A stretch of 64,000 nucleotides of DNA from assembly GCA_903919145.1 (NCBI GenBank), contig CAIXGW010000081.1:1-64000 (forward strand), read 5' to 3'. Shown one piece after another: positions 25,555 through 35,263 of this stretch. The DNA is from an uncultured Myxococcales bacterium (lineage in GTDB: Bacteria > Myxococcota_A > UBA9042). The notes under the pieces were generated by a model. The model was given only the letters and a program-made list of their open reading frames with translations, had not been told where the DNA came from and searched no databases. The number at the start of each line of letters is the position of its first letter. The stretch's first letter is position 1. The translations under genes were made by a program, and so were the position numbers.

Positions 25555-26777
25555 GCGGCAACGCGTGGATCCTGGGGCCGGACCGGCTGGGCCACAGCGT
25601 GCTGGTGCAAGACGGCGTGGTCACCTGGCAGGGGCAGGGCGCGGTACCCGGCTCGCCCAAGCTAGAGCAATTGGCCTGCCCAAACTCGGCGATCCGCTAT
25701 GGCCACGTCAATGCCCACACCCACCTGTACAGCGGGCTGGTGCCCTATGGTATTCCGCCGCTGGCCCAGCAACCAGATGAGTTTGTGGGGATTCTACAGC
25801 AGTTGTGGTGGAAGCTCGACCGCGCTCTGGACGCCGAGCTGCTGTCCATCGCCGCTGAGGTGGCGGTGGCCGACGCGCTGATGTGCGGCACCACTTTGCT
25901 GGTCGATCACCACGAATCGCCCAACTTTATTGCAGGTTCTTTGGATGTGATCGCCGATGCCTGCCAGAAGCTGGGGGTGCGGGCCTGCTTGAGCTACGGC
26001 GCTACAGAGAGAAATGGCGGTCGAGACGAGGCTGAAGCCGGCCTCGCAGAGAGCCAGCGCTTCTACAAAGAGCGCGGCCACACCTTGCTGCTTAGCACCG
26101 CCTTTGGCCTGCACGCCGGCTTTACCGCGTCTAACCTGACGATTTCGCGGGCAGGGCGCCTGGCCCGCCAAGTGGGGCGGCCCGTGCACGTGCACGTGGC
26201 TGAAGCCCTAAGCGATGCCCAGGATGCGCGCGAGCGCGGCTTTGCCGGAGCCCTGGACCGCCTGTGCCGGCTGGGCGCGGTGCCCCAGCGCAGCGTGCTG
26301 GCCCACGCCATCCACCTGCGCCCCGAAGAGCGGGCCAGAATCGCCGCTCATGGCGCCTGCGCAGTGCAGAACCCGCGGTCCAATCTGGGCAATCGGGTGG
26401 GATACCCGCTGGCGCTGCAGCGGCTGAGCCATGTGGCCCTGGGCAGTGACGGCTATGTCGCCAACATGGAAGAAGAAGTCCGCTGCGCCCAGCAGCAGGG
26501 CGCGCTGCACGGCGAGCCGCCCCAGCTGGCCCTAGAGCGGCTCGAGCGGGGTCACCAGCTGGGCTACGACCTGATGAACCTGCCAGACAGTCCGCCGCTG
26601 TGGCTGCGCAAGCCCGCGGATCTGGCGGCCATGACAGACAACGGCGCCCTGCACGTGTTGGTCGATGGGCGCTTGGTAGTGCGCGACGGCAAGTTGCTGG
26701 GCGCCGACCTGGACACCCTGCGCCAGCGCGCCAGCCAAGCCGCTGCGCGCCTGCACCTCAAGATGGCGCAGCTCTAG
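25551..26777 (+). CDS. ssnA: SsnA-like amidohydrolase
   Basis: The 408-aa product is a metal-dependent amidohydrolase of the guanine deaminase/SsnA group. It shows the HxH metal motif in GHVNAHTHLYSG, a later metal His in VHVHVAEA, a further one in LAHAIHL, the conserved NPRSNLGNRVG and the catalytic Asp in LGSDGYVANM. SsnA is one of the genes needed for urate catabolism in gut bacteria and is thought to open a purine ring or remove an amino group. The ATG overlaps the stop of the molybdenum hydroxylase gene (ATGA at 25551-25554), strong evidence of functional coupling. Confidence 0.85.
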   Translation: MSGNAWILGPDRLGHSVLVQDGVVTWQGQGAVPGSPKLEQLACPNSAIRYGHVNAHTHLYSGLVPYGIPPLAQQPDEFVGILQQLWWKLDRALDAELLSIAAEVAVADALMCGTTLLVDHHESPNFIAGSLDVIADACQKLGVRACLSYGATERNGGRDEAEAGLAESQRFYKERGHTLLLSTAFGLHAGFTASNLTISRAGRLARQVGRPVHVHVAEALSDAQDARERGFAGALDRLCRLGAVPQRSVLAHAIHLRPEERARIAAHGACAVQNPRSNLGNRVGYPLALQRLSHVALGSDGYVANMEEEVRCAQQQGALHGEPPQLALERLERGHQLGYDLMNLPDSPPLWLRKPADLAAMTDNGALHVLVDGRLVVRDGKLLGADLDTLRQRASQAAARLHLKMAQL

Positions 26778-26844
26778 GCGCTTGGGCCTGTGCGACCTCT
26801 GAACGATCCCTACCTCGATTGACCTTTTGCCCCTTGGAGCTTCT

Positions 26845-28350
26845 ATGTCACACCGCGACCTGCCCACCTCGATTGTCGACCAGGCGACCCGCAACCGCAC
26901 GGTCCAGCGCTTCCGCGAGCAGGGCGTCACGCTGCCCACCTTTGCGATGCTGGCTGATCCCACGCGCATCCCCGCCGCCATCACCGCCAAGCTAGACAGC
27001 GTTGACCCCGACGCTGCCCACCCCCTCAACCTCTACCGCGTGCACTGGTTCAATGGCGCGGATCGCAAGAGCAGGGTCGGCGTGCCAGGCCACCTGGTGC
27101 TGCCGCCAGAGCTGACGGGCGTTCAGGCGCCGATTCTGGTGGTTTTGGGCCAGCGCTTTCCGATGATCACAGCCCACAAAGTGCTGGCCGCCTATGGGTG
27201 CCTGGTGCCGCGGCTGGTATCTGGCGCGTTTGACCCGACCCGCCACCGCGCCGTGTGGCCGTCTACCGGCAACTACTGCCGCGGCGGTGTGGCGATTTCG
27301 CGCATCCTGGGCTGCCGCGGCGTGGCGGTGCTGCCTGAAGACATGAGCGCTGAGCGCTTCTCTTGGCTGGAGCGCTGGGTCACCCACCAAGAAGACATCA
27401 TCAAGACCCCAGGGTGTGAGTCCAACGTCAAGGAAATCTACGACAAGTGCCACGAGCTGTCTTTGGACGACGACAACTTCATCCTCAACCAATTCAGCGA
27501 GTTTGCCAATCACCTGGTGCACTGGCGCGTCACCGGTCCGGCGCTGGGCAAGGTATTTGAGCACTGGGCCAAGACCCAGAACGGCTGTCAGCTGGCGGCG
27601 TTTGTCTCGGCCACTGGCTCGGCGGGCACGATTGCGGCCGGCGACTACCTCAAGGACCACTACGGCTCGCGCACGGTGGCCGTAGAAGCTGCCGAGTGCC
27701 CGACGATGCTCAAGAACGGCTTTGGCGGTCACAACATCCAGGGCATTGGAGACAAGCACATCCCGCTCATTCACAACGTGATGGACACCGATTTTGCGGT
27801 CGCGGTCTCTGACGAGGCCACCGACTCGCTGAGCATGTTGTTCAACACCCCCAAGGGCAAGGCCTACCTGATCGAGCGCAAGGGGCTCAAGCCAGAGCTG
27901 GTCGAGCAGCTGTCTAGCCTGGGCTTCTCTGGCATCTGCAACGTGCTGGCGGCGATCAAGGTGGCCAAGTACCTGGAACTGGGCCCGGATCAAGCCATCG
28001 TGACGGTGGGCACCGACGGCGCGGCGATGTACCAAAGCGAAAACGCCAAGATCCTAGAGACTCGCTTTGGCGGGCGGTTTGACGAGGTCTCGGCTGGAGA
28101 GGCCTTTGGCCAGTTCATTGCCGGCGCGGCGACCGACAACCTGCAAGAGCTGACCAAAGAAGACCGCGACCGCATCTTCAATCTGGGGTACTTTACCTGG
28201 GTTGAGCAGCAGGGCGAGACGCTAGAGGCGTTTGAGGCCCGGCGCAAGCGCGCGTTCTGGCTGGGCCTGCGCGAGGCCGTGCCGGTCTGGGACCAGATGA
28301 TCGAGCAACTCAACGCCGAAGTGCTGGGAGCAATTCCGGGGGTGAAATGA
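26845..28350 (+). CDS. PLP-dependent enzyme, fold type II
   Basis: The 501-aa product looks like a tryptophan-synthase-beta-like (fold type II) pyridoxal-phosphate enzyme. The probable Schiff-base lysine is in [13 protein letters not shown], and phosphate-binding glycines are in [15 protein letters not shown]; the C-terminal [12 protein letters not shown] is also typical. Such proteins occur beside ygeW/ygeY/ssnA-type genes and are labelled 'PLP-dependent enzyme'; the exact reaction is not known to me. A beta-elimination or ammonia-lyase step on a diaminopropionate-like intermediate, replacing YgeX, is a reasonable inference. ATG 26845 follows TTGGAG at good spacing. The stop overlaps the next gene. 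Confidence 0.8.
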   Translation: MSHRDLPTSIVDQATRNRTVQRFREQGVTLPTFAMLADPTRIPAAITAKLDSVDPDAAHPLNLYRVHWFNGADRKSRVGVPGHLVLPPELTGVQAPILVVLGQRFPMITAHKVLAAYGCLVPRLVSGAFDPTRHRAVWPSTGNYCRGGVAISRILGCRGVAVLPEDMSAERFSWLERWVTHQEDIIKTPGCESNVKEIYDKCHELSLDDDNFILNQFSEFANHLVHWRVTGPALGKVFEHWAKTQNGCQLAAFVSATGSAGTIAAGDYLKDHYGSRTVAVEAAECPTMLKNGFGGHNIQGIGDKHIPLIHNVMDTDFAVAVSDEATDSLSMLFNTPKGKAYLIERKGLKPELVEQLSSLGFSGICNVLAAIKVAKYLELGPDQAIVTVGTDGAAMYQSENAKILETRFGGRFDEVSAGEAFGQFIAGAATDNLQELTKEDRDRIFNLGYFTWVEQQGETLEAFEARRKRAFWLGLREAVPVWDQMIEQLNAEVLGAIPGVK

Positions 28351-29777
28351 GTCAGACGCTAGTTTCGCGCTTGGTTTGCGGCGGTTGTGGCTTGCCCTTG
28401 CCAGACGACACCCCGCTGACCCTGCGCTGTCCGCACTCTGGTGACGGCGGCGACCACGTGCTGCTGCGCGAGCTGCAAGAGGACTCGCTGAGCCGCGGTC
28501 TTGCCGGTGACCAGTCTTGCTCTAACCCCTTTGTCCGCTGGCGCCAGCGCCTGCACGCCTGGCACCTGGCTGAGCAAAACGGCTGGACCGACGAGCAATT
28601 TGTCGAGCTGGTAGAGAGGCTGGATGTGGCGGTTCGCCAATTCGATGGCGGCCGCGGCTTTGTGATCACTCCGCTGAGCCCATCGGCAGACCTGGCCGAG
28701 TGCCTGGGCATGAGCGAGCCGGTGTGGGTCAAGGATGAGACGGGCAACGTCTCTGGATCTCACAAGGCTCGCCACCTTTTTGGGGTGCTGCTGCTGCTGG
28801 AGGTGGCGGGCGGCGCTTGGGCGCAGCGGCCACTGGCCATCGCCAGCTGTGGCAATGCCGCCCTGGCTGCGGCGGTGCTGGCCAAGGCAGCGGGGCGAGT
28901 GCTGGACGTGTACATCCCCGGCGACGCCAACCCACGGGTGGTAGAGCGGTTGTCCAGCCTGGGCGCGCACATCCACGTGTGCGAGCGCCAAGCCGGAGAA
29001 GCGGGCGACCCCTGCTTTCTGCGCTTCTTGGAGGGCGTGCAGGAAGGCAGCATTGCCTTTGCCTGCCAGGGGCCAGAGAACGGCTTTGCGATTGAAGGCG
29101 GAGAGACGCTGGGCTGGGAGCTGGCCGCCGAGCTGGCACAGCACCAGCAGGGGCTGGACCGGCTCTTTGTGCAGGTGGGCGGCGGCGCTCTGGGCAGCGC
29201 CGTGGCCAGAGGGGTGGGCCAAGCTGTCAGCGGCCAGTGGCTGCCTTGGCAGCCCAAGCTGCACCCGGTGCAGGCCCTGGGGGCCTATCCGCTGGCCCGA
29301 GCCTACGAGCGAATTGCCCGGGGCATGGACCGGGCGCTGGGCGTGACCGAGCCGGACCAAGACGAGGCCGATGGCTCCAAGCCCGCCGTGGACCACCGCG
29401 CGGCCCGCGCCGCCCGCTTGGCGCGCAGCTGGCAGGATCCCGCCGTGCAGGGGGTGTTTGCCCGCGCCGTCCGCGACCGCCAAAGCGTGATGTGGCCGTG
29501 GGAGGATGCCCCGCACAGCATTGCCCATGGGATCTTGGACGACGAGACCTATGACTGGGTGGTACTGCTGCGCCACACCTTCGCCAGCGGCGGCTACCCC
29601 GTTGTGGTGACCGAGGCTCAGCTGGAGCAGGCCAACAGCTTGGCCCACGCCACCACAGGCATTCCCGTGTGCCCCACGGGTTCCGCTGGATTGGCCGGCT
29701 TGCTGGCGCTGCGCCACGTCGATGCCGTCGCAGCCGACGAAGCCACAGCGGTTCTGTTTACCGGCATTACCCGCTGA
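28347..29777 (+). CDS. PLP-dependent enzyme, threonine-synthase-like
   Basis: The 476-aa product begins with a possible zinc knuckle (CGGCGLPL, then RCPHSGDGG) as in many threonine-synthase-like enzymes. The PLP lysine is clear in [16 protein letters not shown], followed by [18 protein letters not shown] (phosphate and cofactor contacts) and [13 protein letters not shown]. It is a second fold-type-II PLP enzyme, unlike E. coli YgeX in motif detail. Its start codon lies in the stop of the preceding PLP gene (ATGA), so the two may form a complex or act in succession to release ammonia from a diamino acid intermediate. It is the last gene of the purine operon. Confidence 0.8.
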   Translation: MSQTLVSRLVCGGCGLPLPDDTPLTLRCPHSGDGGDHVLLRELQEDSLSRGLAGDQSCSNPFVRWRQRLHAWHLAEQNGWTDEQFVELVERLDVAVRQFDGGRGFVITPLSPSADLAECLGMSEPVWVKDETGNVSGSHKARHLFGVLLLLEVAGGAWAQRPLAIASCGNAALAAAVLAKAAGRVLDVYIPGDANPRVVERLSSLGAHIHVCERQAGEAGDPCFLRFLEGVQEGSIAFACQGPENGFAIEGGETLGWELAAELAQHQQGLDRLFVQVGGGALGSAVARGVGQAVSGQWLPWQPKLHPVQALGAYPLARAYERIARGMDRALGVTEPDQDEADGSKPAVDHRAARAARLARSWQDPAVQGVFARAVRDRQSVMWPWEDAPHSIAHGILDDETYDWVVLLRHTFASGGYPVVVTEAQLEQANSLAHATTGIPVCPTGSAGLAGLLALRHVDAVAADEATAVLFTGITR

Positions 29778-29836
29778 CCTGCGCCGGTCGGGGCCAGCTG
29801 GCCACCGCAGTTGGACCAGACAGCTCGACCGTGCCC

Positions 29837-30487
29837 TCACGCGCGCGGCGGCGCCGTGTCGGCGACGCTGGGCCGCAGCTCCATCCAATTCAGCCAGCCG
29901 TGAGTCTGCGGGCCCGCCTCTTGCAGCAGCTCGCTGCCGCGCAGGCCGATGTAGCCCAGCGCCGCCACCACGGCCAAGTCAGCTAGCGTCAGTGTCGAGC
30001 CTACAAGGAATTGCCCTGGCTTCACAGATGCTTCTAGCAGGGCCACCCCCGCGCTGATCTTGGCGCGCTGGCGCTCTATCCAGGCTGGGTCGCGCCGCTC
30101 TGGTGGGCGCTGGCCCTCCATGAACAGCAGCACCATCGCATCGGCCAAGCCGTCGGCCACGCTCTGCCAGCGCAGCACTTCCATGCGCTGGTACGGGTCG
30201 CTGGGGATCAGCTGTGGTTGGGGCGCGCAGGCCTCCAAGTAGTCGACAATCACCCGCGAGTCGTGGACGGCCTCGCCGTTGTCCAGCAGCAGCGTTGGCA
30301 CCTTGGCCAGGGGATTGAGCGACGGCACCCGGCTGCCAGCGGCGTGGGGCGGCTCGACACTGATGGGCAGCTGCAGCTGCTTTTCTAGGGCGACCATCCG
30401 GCACTTGCGGGCGTACGGGCTGGTCAAGGTCAGCAGCAGCTGGGTGGGGCGTGGCAGCACGGTAAGTCCTTTGGGGAGCACAGGCAT
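29837..30487 (-). CDS. Glutathione S-transferase family protein
   Basis: The 216-aa product has an N-terminal thioredoxin-fold GST domain (TSPYARKCRMVALEK, then the cis-Pro segment LAKVPTLLLDNGEAVHDSRVI) and a helical C-terminal domain with STLTLADLAVVAALGY, the conserved N-capping-box region. The catalytic position near SPYARK is Ser-type as in bacterial beta/theta GSTs. The substrate is unknown. The start at ATG 30487 gives a standard domain start; longer forms would add a low-complexity N-terminus. It lies downstream of the fasciclin-like gene on the same strand but is separated by about 195 bases with a strong palindrome, so it may be a separate transcript. Confidence 0.88.
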   Translation of the reverse strand: MPVLPKGLTVLPRPTQLLLTLTSPYARKCRMVALEKQLQLPISVEPPHAAGSRVPSLNPLAKVPTLLLDNGEAVHDSRVIVDYLEACAPQPQLIPSDPYQRMEVLRWQSVADGLADAMVLLFMEGQRPPERRDPAWIERQRAKISAGVALLEASVKPGQFLVGSTLTLADLAVVAALGYIGLRGSELLQEAGPQTHGWLNWMELRPSVADTAPPRA

Positions 30488-30601
30488 GGCCCCCACCGCC
30501 GGATCCGACACCGTTGGTGCGCCTCTGTCAAGCGCGCCGCGCACCCTGGACTCGCCGCCTTGGGCGCAGCTTTTTGTCAGCCCTGCACCGTCATGCCGCG
30601 C

Positions 30602-30629
30602 CCCCTTCTCCCGCGAGCGGGAGAAGGGG
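30602..30629. repeat. 28-bp near-perfect palindrome (hairpin)
   Basis: CCCCTTCTCCCGC and its exact complement are separated by only GA, giving an 11-13 bp stem. It lies between two same-strand genes. No T run follows on either strand, so a REP-like repeat or a processing or attenuation hairpin is as likely as a terminator. Confidence 0.85.
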
Positions 30630-30682
30630 AGAAACCTGTGAACCATCTTGCAGGATTCTGACGCTGCGTCGATCCAAGGGAC

Positions 30683-31282
30683 CTACGGCGCTTTGGGCAC
30701 CAAGACTGCGTCTACCACATGGACCACGCCGTTGCTGGCCGGCACCGAGGCCAGGATGTTGGCGCCGTCGATGGTGACCTTGCCGTCCTTGACGTTGACG
30801 GTGAGCTTGCCGCCATCGGCCATGTTGAGCACTTCGCCGTCCTTGAACTCGCTGGCCTGGCGCACCGGCACCATGGTGTGATGCTTGAGGATCCCCTGCA
30901 GCGCCTCTTTCTTCTCTGGCTTGAGCAGGCCCTCGACGGTGCCGGCGGGCAGCTTGGCAAAGGCGTCATTGGTCGGGGCAAACACCGTGTACGCGCCGCC
31001 GGGGCTGGCCAGAACCACCACCAGCTCAGCCGCCTTGACGGCTGCAAGCAGGGTGGTGTGGTCCTTGGAGCCGGCGGCGATGCCGGCGACGGTAGCCGCA
31101 AAGTCGGGGCGGCTCTCTGGACCTGGGGCCGCGGCAGCCGGGGCTGCTGCTTCGGCCGGCGCCGCAGCCTCGGCCGTCGCCGGGGGCGCCGCTGCGGCTG
31201 CAGCTGGAGCAGCCTCTTGCTTGTTGCAGGCCAGAATTCCCAACGCCATCATGGCAACTGTTTCAGTCCAAATCACTTTCAT
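30683..31282 (-). CDS. Fasciclin-domain lipoprotein
   Basis: The 199-aa product has a lipoprotein signal ending in LGILAC, then an Ala/Pro/Glu-rich linker of about 45 residues, then one fasciclin (FAS1) domain: residues include YTVFAPTNDAFAKLP, EALQGILKHHTMVPV and a C-terminal NGVVHVVDAVLVP, which are the H1 and H2 boxes. FAS1 domains are adhesive and often surface-exposed. It follows nosY by 107 bases in the nos direction; it could be co-transcribed with the nos genes, but a role in N2O reduction is not supported by the family. Confidence 0.9.
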   Translation of the reverse strand: MKVIWTETVAMMALGILACNKQEAAPAAAAAAPPATAEAAAPAEAAAPAAAAPGPESRPDFAATVAGIAAGSKDHTTLLAAVKAAELVVVLASPGGAYTVFAPTNDAFAKLPAGTVEGLLKPEKKEALQGILKHHTMVPVRQASEFKDGEVLNMADGGKLTVNVKDGKVTIDGANILASVPASNGVVHVVDAVLVPKAP

Positions 31283-31389
31283 GCTTGCCTCGCCGCGCCC
31301 CCTGGGGTGCGCCATCTGCCCTTGTCTGCGCTGCACAGGCCAACTGGCCGGTGCAATCTCCCCTCATCGTCTGTGGGCGGTGGTGGCAG

Positions 31390-32355
31390 CTAGGCCACCG
31401 CGTCGCGCCTTTGGACACTGCGGCCAGCCAGCAGCACCGCCGCGCTGCCCACCAGGGTCGGCCAGCCCAAGCCCATGCCGTAGGTCCATTGAGGTCCAAG
31501 CTGGTTGGCGATCCAAAATCCCACGGGTCCAAGCAGAGATAGCTCGGGATCTACCGCCGACAGTACAGCCAGTCGCGCCGCCTCTACGGGATTGAGCGCT
31601 GCCAGGCCAAACACCACCGGCGTGGGCAGCCGCCACTGCAGCAGCACGCCAATCAGGGCAAAGTCGTGCAGGGCCGCCGACAGCAGCCAGACCAGCAGCG
31701 CCAACACCACCGCCCGCTCCAGGCTCTTGGCCAGCGCCGAAATCAGCAAGCCCAGCCCCAAGTAGGCCCACAGCAGCGTCACCGAGACCAGCAGCGCGTG
31801 CACCGTCATCGGCACCAGCGCCTGGTCCAGGGGATCAAGGAGCCGGCCCGCCAGCGCCGCCGCCGCCAGCATCACCAGCAGCGGCGCCAGGAGCACGCCG
31901 GCGCGGGCGATGACCAACCCGGCAAACCAGTCGCCTCGCCGCAGGGGAGCCACCAGTAGTAGCTCCAAATGTCCAGAAGTCCTAGCCTTGGTCACGGCTT
32001 GGCAGCTGGCCACCAGCGCCACCAGCGGCACAGCCAGCACGGCGGCATTGGCCATGTGCAGTACCACCCGCGACAGGCCGGTAAAGCCCAGCACAGAGGA
32101 TTCGCGCAGACCCAGCCACACAAATGCGCCAAAGACCAAGGCATAGATAACAGTAGTGAACTGCAGCCAGCGCGACCGCAGCGAGTCGGCGCCTTCCAGC
32201 CGTGCCACCACCAGGATGCGCTTCCAGCGCGGCAGCGCCGGTGGCGGCTGTTGGTCGTGGTCCCGCACCAGCGGGTGCTCTGCGGGCAGGACGGCGGCGC
32301 TCAACACATCGGTGGTCATGGGTTCCTCTTGCGGGGTGGCAGCCGGCAGAGCCAT
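31390..32355 (-). CDS. nosY: NosY, ABC permease for nitrous oxide reductase maturation
   Basis: The 321-aa product has a polar N-terminus of about 50 residues and six hydrophobic segments typical of NosY (TTVIYALVFGAFVWLGL, AVLAVPLVALVASCQ, ALLVSVTLLWAYLGLGLLIS). The motif TSGHLELLLVAPLRRGDWF after the second helix matches the NosY/ABC-2 loop. With NosF and NosD it forms an ABC complex that supplies sulfur or copper species for the CuZ site. The ATG at 32355 abuts the nosL stop; an internal ATG at 32319, preceded by AGAGGA, is an equally good start and would shorten the N-terminus by 12 residues. Confidence 0.88.
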   Translation of the reverse strand: MALPAATPQEEPMTTDVLSAAVLPAEHPLVRDHDQQPPPALPRWKRILVVARLEGADSLRSRWLQFTTVIYALVFGAFVWLGLRESSVLGFTGLSRVVLHMANAAVLAVPLVALVASCQAVTKARTSGHLELLLVAPLRRGDWFAGLVIARAGVLLAPLLVMLAAAALAGRLLDPLDQALVPMTVHALLVSVTLLWAYLGLGLLISALAKSLERAVVLALLVWLLSAALHDFALIGVLLQWRLPTPVVFGLAALNPVEAARLAVLSAVDPELSLLGPVGFWIANQLGPQWTYGMGLGWPTLVGSAAVLLAGRSVQRRDAVA

Positions 32356-32835
32356 CTAGGGCCCCTGAAGTTTTTTGGTCACAGCCCCAACGACTTCTGG
32401 CCACGCCACAGAAGGCTGGGCCGGGTCGGCCGTGGCGGGCTTGGCCAGGGCCACAAAACCAAAGTCCATGGGGGTGTGCTTGGCGCGCGCGTAGGTCGCC
32501 GTCTCCGCGGCCAACCAGCCGGTGCCCTTGGGGTCCTGGTCGTGCTGGCGGGCCCAGCGCAGCTTGGCTTGGCCGGGGTGAGCGGCGTCCCAGGCAATCA
32601 GGCAGCCAATGTCGTCAAAGAAAACCCGATCTTCTTGAACGGTGAGCAACTGAGCCCCGTGGGTGCGCTCACTCAGCAGCATGGCGCAGTGGCCGCACGG
32701 CTGCTTGCCCCACACGGGCTCTTGGGCCTGCGGCGCGCTCTCTTGGCAGCCCACGAGCAGTAGCGGCAGCAGCAGCACAGCCAAGACCCGCAAGAGCGGG
32801 CGCAGCGCAGCAATTCCAGGCGTGACGCGGTTCAT
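32356..32835 (-). CDS. nosL: NosL copper-binding lipoprotein
   Basis: The 159-aa product is a lipoprotein (signal ending LLLVGC) of the NosL family. The metal motif PCGHCAML near residues 46-53 contains the CxxCxM arrangement typical of NosL, and the downstream VFFDDIGCLIAW is also conserved. NosL is a Cu(I) chaperone that delivers copper to NosZ in the periplasm. The gene sits between nosF and nosY with no intergenic space, consistent with one operon. Confidence 0.93.
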   Translation of the reverse strand: MNRVTPGIAALRPLLRVLAVLLLPLLLVGCQESAPQAQEPVWGKQPCGHCAMLLSERTHGAQLLTVQEDRVFFDDIGCLIAWDAAHPGQAKLRWARQHDQDPKGTGWLAAETATYARAKHTPMDFGFVALAKPATADPAQPSVAWPEVVGAVTKKLQGP

Positions 32836-32844
32836 CGGCCCCTC

Positions 32845-33753
32845 CTATGGCGCCTGCAGGGGGGCCGGCGCCGCGCTGTCGGCCCAGCGCTCGTCGTCCG
32901 CGACCTGCAGGTCCTCAAGCTCGGTGCGGAACTGCAACACCCCATGCACCACCTGCAGCTTCTCTGCCTGGGTGCAGTGCCGGCGCCAAACGCGTCCGCC
33001 CACGGCCTGAAAGCCCAGCTCCCTCAGCTGCCCGTCCAGCAGGGCCGGGTCGGCCAGCGGGCCCGTCTTGACCTGCACCCGCGTCTGCGCCCGGTCGCTG
33101 AGCACGCTGGCCAGCCTGGCGTCGCTGGCCAAGCGCCCCTCCTGCAGCTCAACTACGCGATCCACCAGCTGTCGGACCTCTTCGCTGCGGTGAGAGCACA
33201 GCACCAGCAGCGAGTCCGCGGGGCGCTTTTCGACCAAAGCGAAGAAGGCCTGCCGCGCCCCCTGGTCCAAGTTGGCCGTGGGCTCGTCGCACACCAGAAT
33301 CTGGCTGTTGGCCGAAAGCGCCAGCGCCGCCAGGATCTTCTGCTTGGTTCCGCCCGACAGGTCGCGCAAGCGCACGCCGGCAATGCGCTGGTAGTCAATG
33401 CCAAGTTGTTCAGCAAGATCAGAAACGTGCTGTGGGGTCCCCCCGCGCAGGGCGGTGCTGGCGCGCACGAGCTCGCGCACGGGAGCATCCAGCGGCGGCG
33501 CCAATTGCGGGATGTAGGCGACCCGCTGCAGCGCCAGGTCCGGGCGCTTGCGGACATCGACGCCGCCTATCGTCACCAGGCCTTGCATGTCCAGCAGGCC
33601 AAGCATGGCGCGCATCAGCGTGGTCTTGCCCGAGCCGTTGGAGCCGACAAAGGCCACCCGCTCGCCAGCGCGGAGCTGAAGCGACACGTTCTGCAGCGCC
33701 TGCACTGCGCCAAAGTGCTTGTTGACCCGCTGAATGTCGATGATTGCGCTCAT
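32845..33753 (-). CDS. nosF: NosF, ABC ATPase for nitrous oxide reductase maturation
   Basis: The 302-aa product is an ABC ATPase with Walker A GSNGSGKTT, signature LSGGTKQK, Walker B ILVCDEPTANLDQ and switch His in CSHRSEE. It begins with IIDIQRVNKHFGAVQAL, close to NosF. The C-terminal ~90 residues form an extra domain, seen also in other NosF proteins. ATG 33753 has a purine-rich site and gives the standard start. It lies between nosD and nosL, in the order usual for clade II nos clusters. 142 bases without a gene separate it from nosD. Confidence 0.9.
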   Translation of the reverse strand: MSAIIDIQRVNKHFGAVQALQNVSLQLRAGERVAFVGSNGSGKTTLMRAMLGLLDMQGLVTIGGVDVRKRPDLALQRVAYIPQLAPPLDAPVRELVRASTALRGGTPQHVSDLAEQLGIDYQRIAGVRLRDLSGGTKQKILAALALSANSQILVCDEPTANLDQGARQAFFALVEKRPADSLLVLCSHRSEEVRQLVDRVVELQEGRLASDARLASVLSDRAQTRVQVKTGPLADPALLDGQLRELGFQAVGGRVWRRHCTQAEKLQVVHGVLQFRTELEDLQVADDERWADSAAPAPLQAP

Positions 33754-33895
33754 CCCCTTGCCTCCCCCGTTGCTGGCATCGGCCAGTGGGCCGCTGCGCT
33801 GCCGCTGGTACCCAGGGCCGTTCATTCGATCCGGATTGCACCCGGTTCTTGTTCACAGGTCTTGGCTACTACTACTGGGTCCTCTTCCGTACGGA

Positions 33896-35260
33896 CTAAT
33901 GCAGCCGATGGTGGCTAGCCACCCGCGGCGTGCGGTCGATTAGCAAGCGCTGCGACGGCAGCACCGGCACCGCCTGGGCCATGGCGTCCAGGCTGGCCAA
34001 GGCGGCAGTCCCCCTCAGCAATTGCAGGGGAGGATGCGCATCGGTCATGGCGGCAGACAGGCGGCGGATCTCATGGGCCACGTCGCCAACCCCATCGTCG
34101 TTGAGGTCGTAGCCCGCGTAGTCTGACCAGAAATTGCCACCTACCTCTAGCGTGGTCGCATCGCCACCGCCGTCGACCTGGGCCACCTCGGCGTTCTGGA
34201 CAATGTCATTGCCGCGCAGGACCACGCCGTGCGGCTGAGCGTGAAAGCGCAGCGCCACCTGGTTCAGAGCCAGCACATTGCCCATGAGCTTGACCGGTTG
34301 GTCGGGGGTGCGAGGGCTGGTATCCAGGTAGGTGCCTACGGTATTGGCGACGAGCCAGTTCTTCTGGACGGTGATGTCGTCGCTGTCTTTAAAGCCCAAC
34401 CCGACACCGGCGGCGCCGCGCGCGCCAGCCAAGACGTTGCCTTCAATGTGCAGCCGCGCGCTGTACATGACAAAGATGCCCACCACGTTGTCCAGTACGG
34501 CCGAGTTGCGCAGCACCGCATCGTGGGCGTACATGAAGTGACTGCCGTAGCGGCTGCCGCGCACCACGTTGTATTCCAAAGAGACATGCCGAGAGTACCA
34601 CACCACCACGTCGCGCACGTTCTCTACCAGGCAGTGGCGCACGCTGGAACCGTGGGATTCCCACAGCTTGATGCCATCGCCGCGCAGCTCTGCATCTCCG
34701 GCGCTGCCTTGGACATGCAAACGCTCTACCTGGCAGTCGTGGCACTCGTTGAGCACGGCGCCAAACAGCACCTTCTCCATGTCCAGCCGCTCCAGGCGGT
34801 GACCCTTGCCGGTGGCCTTGACTGCCGAGTCTTCGGTGGTGTGGCGATTGCCGACGCCGCGCAGGGTCATGTTGGCCAAAATGGTATGGCTGCCATGAAC
34901 TTCTAGCAGGGTCCCCCTCCCGCTGCCCTGCAGGACGGTGCGAGGGCCGGCACCGCGCAGCTCAACGGTGCGGTCGATCTTCCAGTCGCCGTGCCAGGTC
35001 CGCTCGCCCAGCCAGATCCGCGCCGGCCCATCGGGCTGGGCCAGCCACTGGCGCAGCTGGGCTTCGTCGCGCGGCTCGGCAAAACCCGTGGGTTTCTGTG
35101 CGCTCAGGGGTCCGGCATCGACGCGCCCGCCGGCCAGCAAGCCCGGAATCGGCAGGCGGGTCAGGTCTTTGACCAAGAGCTCGGCCGGCGGCAGCGGGGT
35201 ACACGCCGCCCACCAAGCAAGCGCGGTCATCAGAGCGCTGAAGCGGGTTGTGGGCGTCAT
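33896..35260 (-). CDS. nosD: NosD, periplasmic maturation factor of nitrous oxide reductase
   Basis: The 454-aa product has an N-terminal hydrophobic signal region and then the right-handed parallel beta-helix repeats of NosD (carbohydrate-binding/sugar-hydrolysis CASH-type). Stretches include TLRGVGNRHTTEDSAVKA, GDGIKLWESHGSSVRHC, VVWYSRHVSLEYNVVRGSRY and the NosD-typical HFMYAHDAV and YDLNDDGVGDV. NosD is the soluble partner of NosFY, needed to assemble the CuZ four-copper sulfide cluster. The gene ends 143 bases before nosF and starts 3 bases after the NosB-like gene. Confidence 0.93.
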   Translation of the reverse strand: MTPTTRFSALMTALAWWAACTPLPPAELLVKDLTRLPIPGLLAGGRVDAGPLSAQKPTGFAEPRDEAQLRQWLAQPDGPARIWLGERTWHGDWKIDRTVELRGAGPRTVLQGSGRGTLLEVHGSHTILANMTLRGVGNRHTTEDSAVKATGKGHRLERLDMEKVLFGAVLNECHDCQVERLHVQGSAGDAELRGDGIKLWESHGSSVRHCLVENVRDVVVWYSRHVSLEYNVVRGSRYGSHFMYAHDAVLRNSAVLDNVVGIFVMYSARLHIEGNVLAGARGAAGVGLGFKDSDDITVQKNWLVANTVGTYLDTSPRTPDQPVKLMGNVLALNQVALRFHAQPHGVVLRGNDIVQNAEVAQVDGGGDATTLEVGGNFWSDYAGYDLNDDGVGDVAHEIRRLSAAMTDAHPPLQLLRGTAALASLDAMAQAVPVLPSQRLLIDRTPRVASHHRLH

Positions 35261-35263
35261 GGT

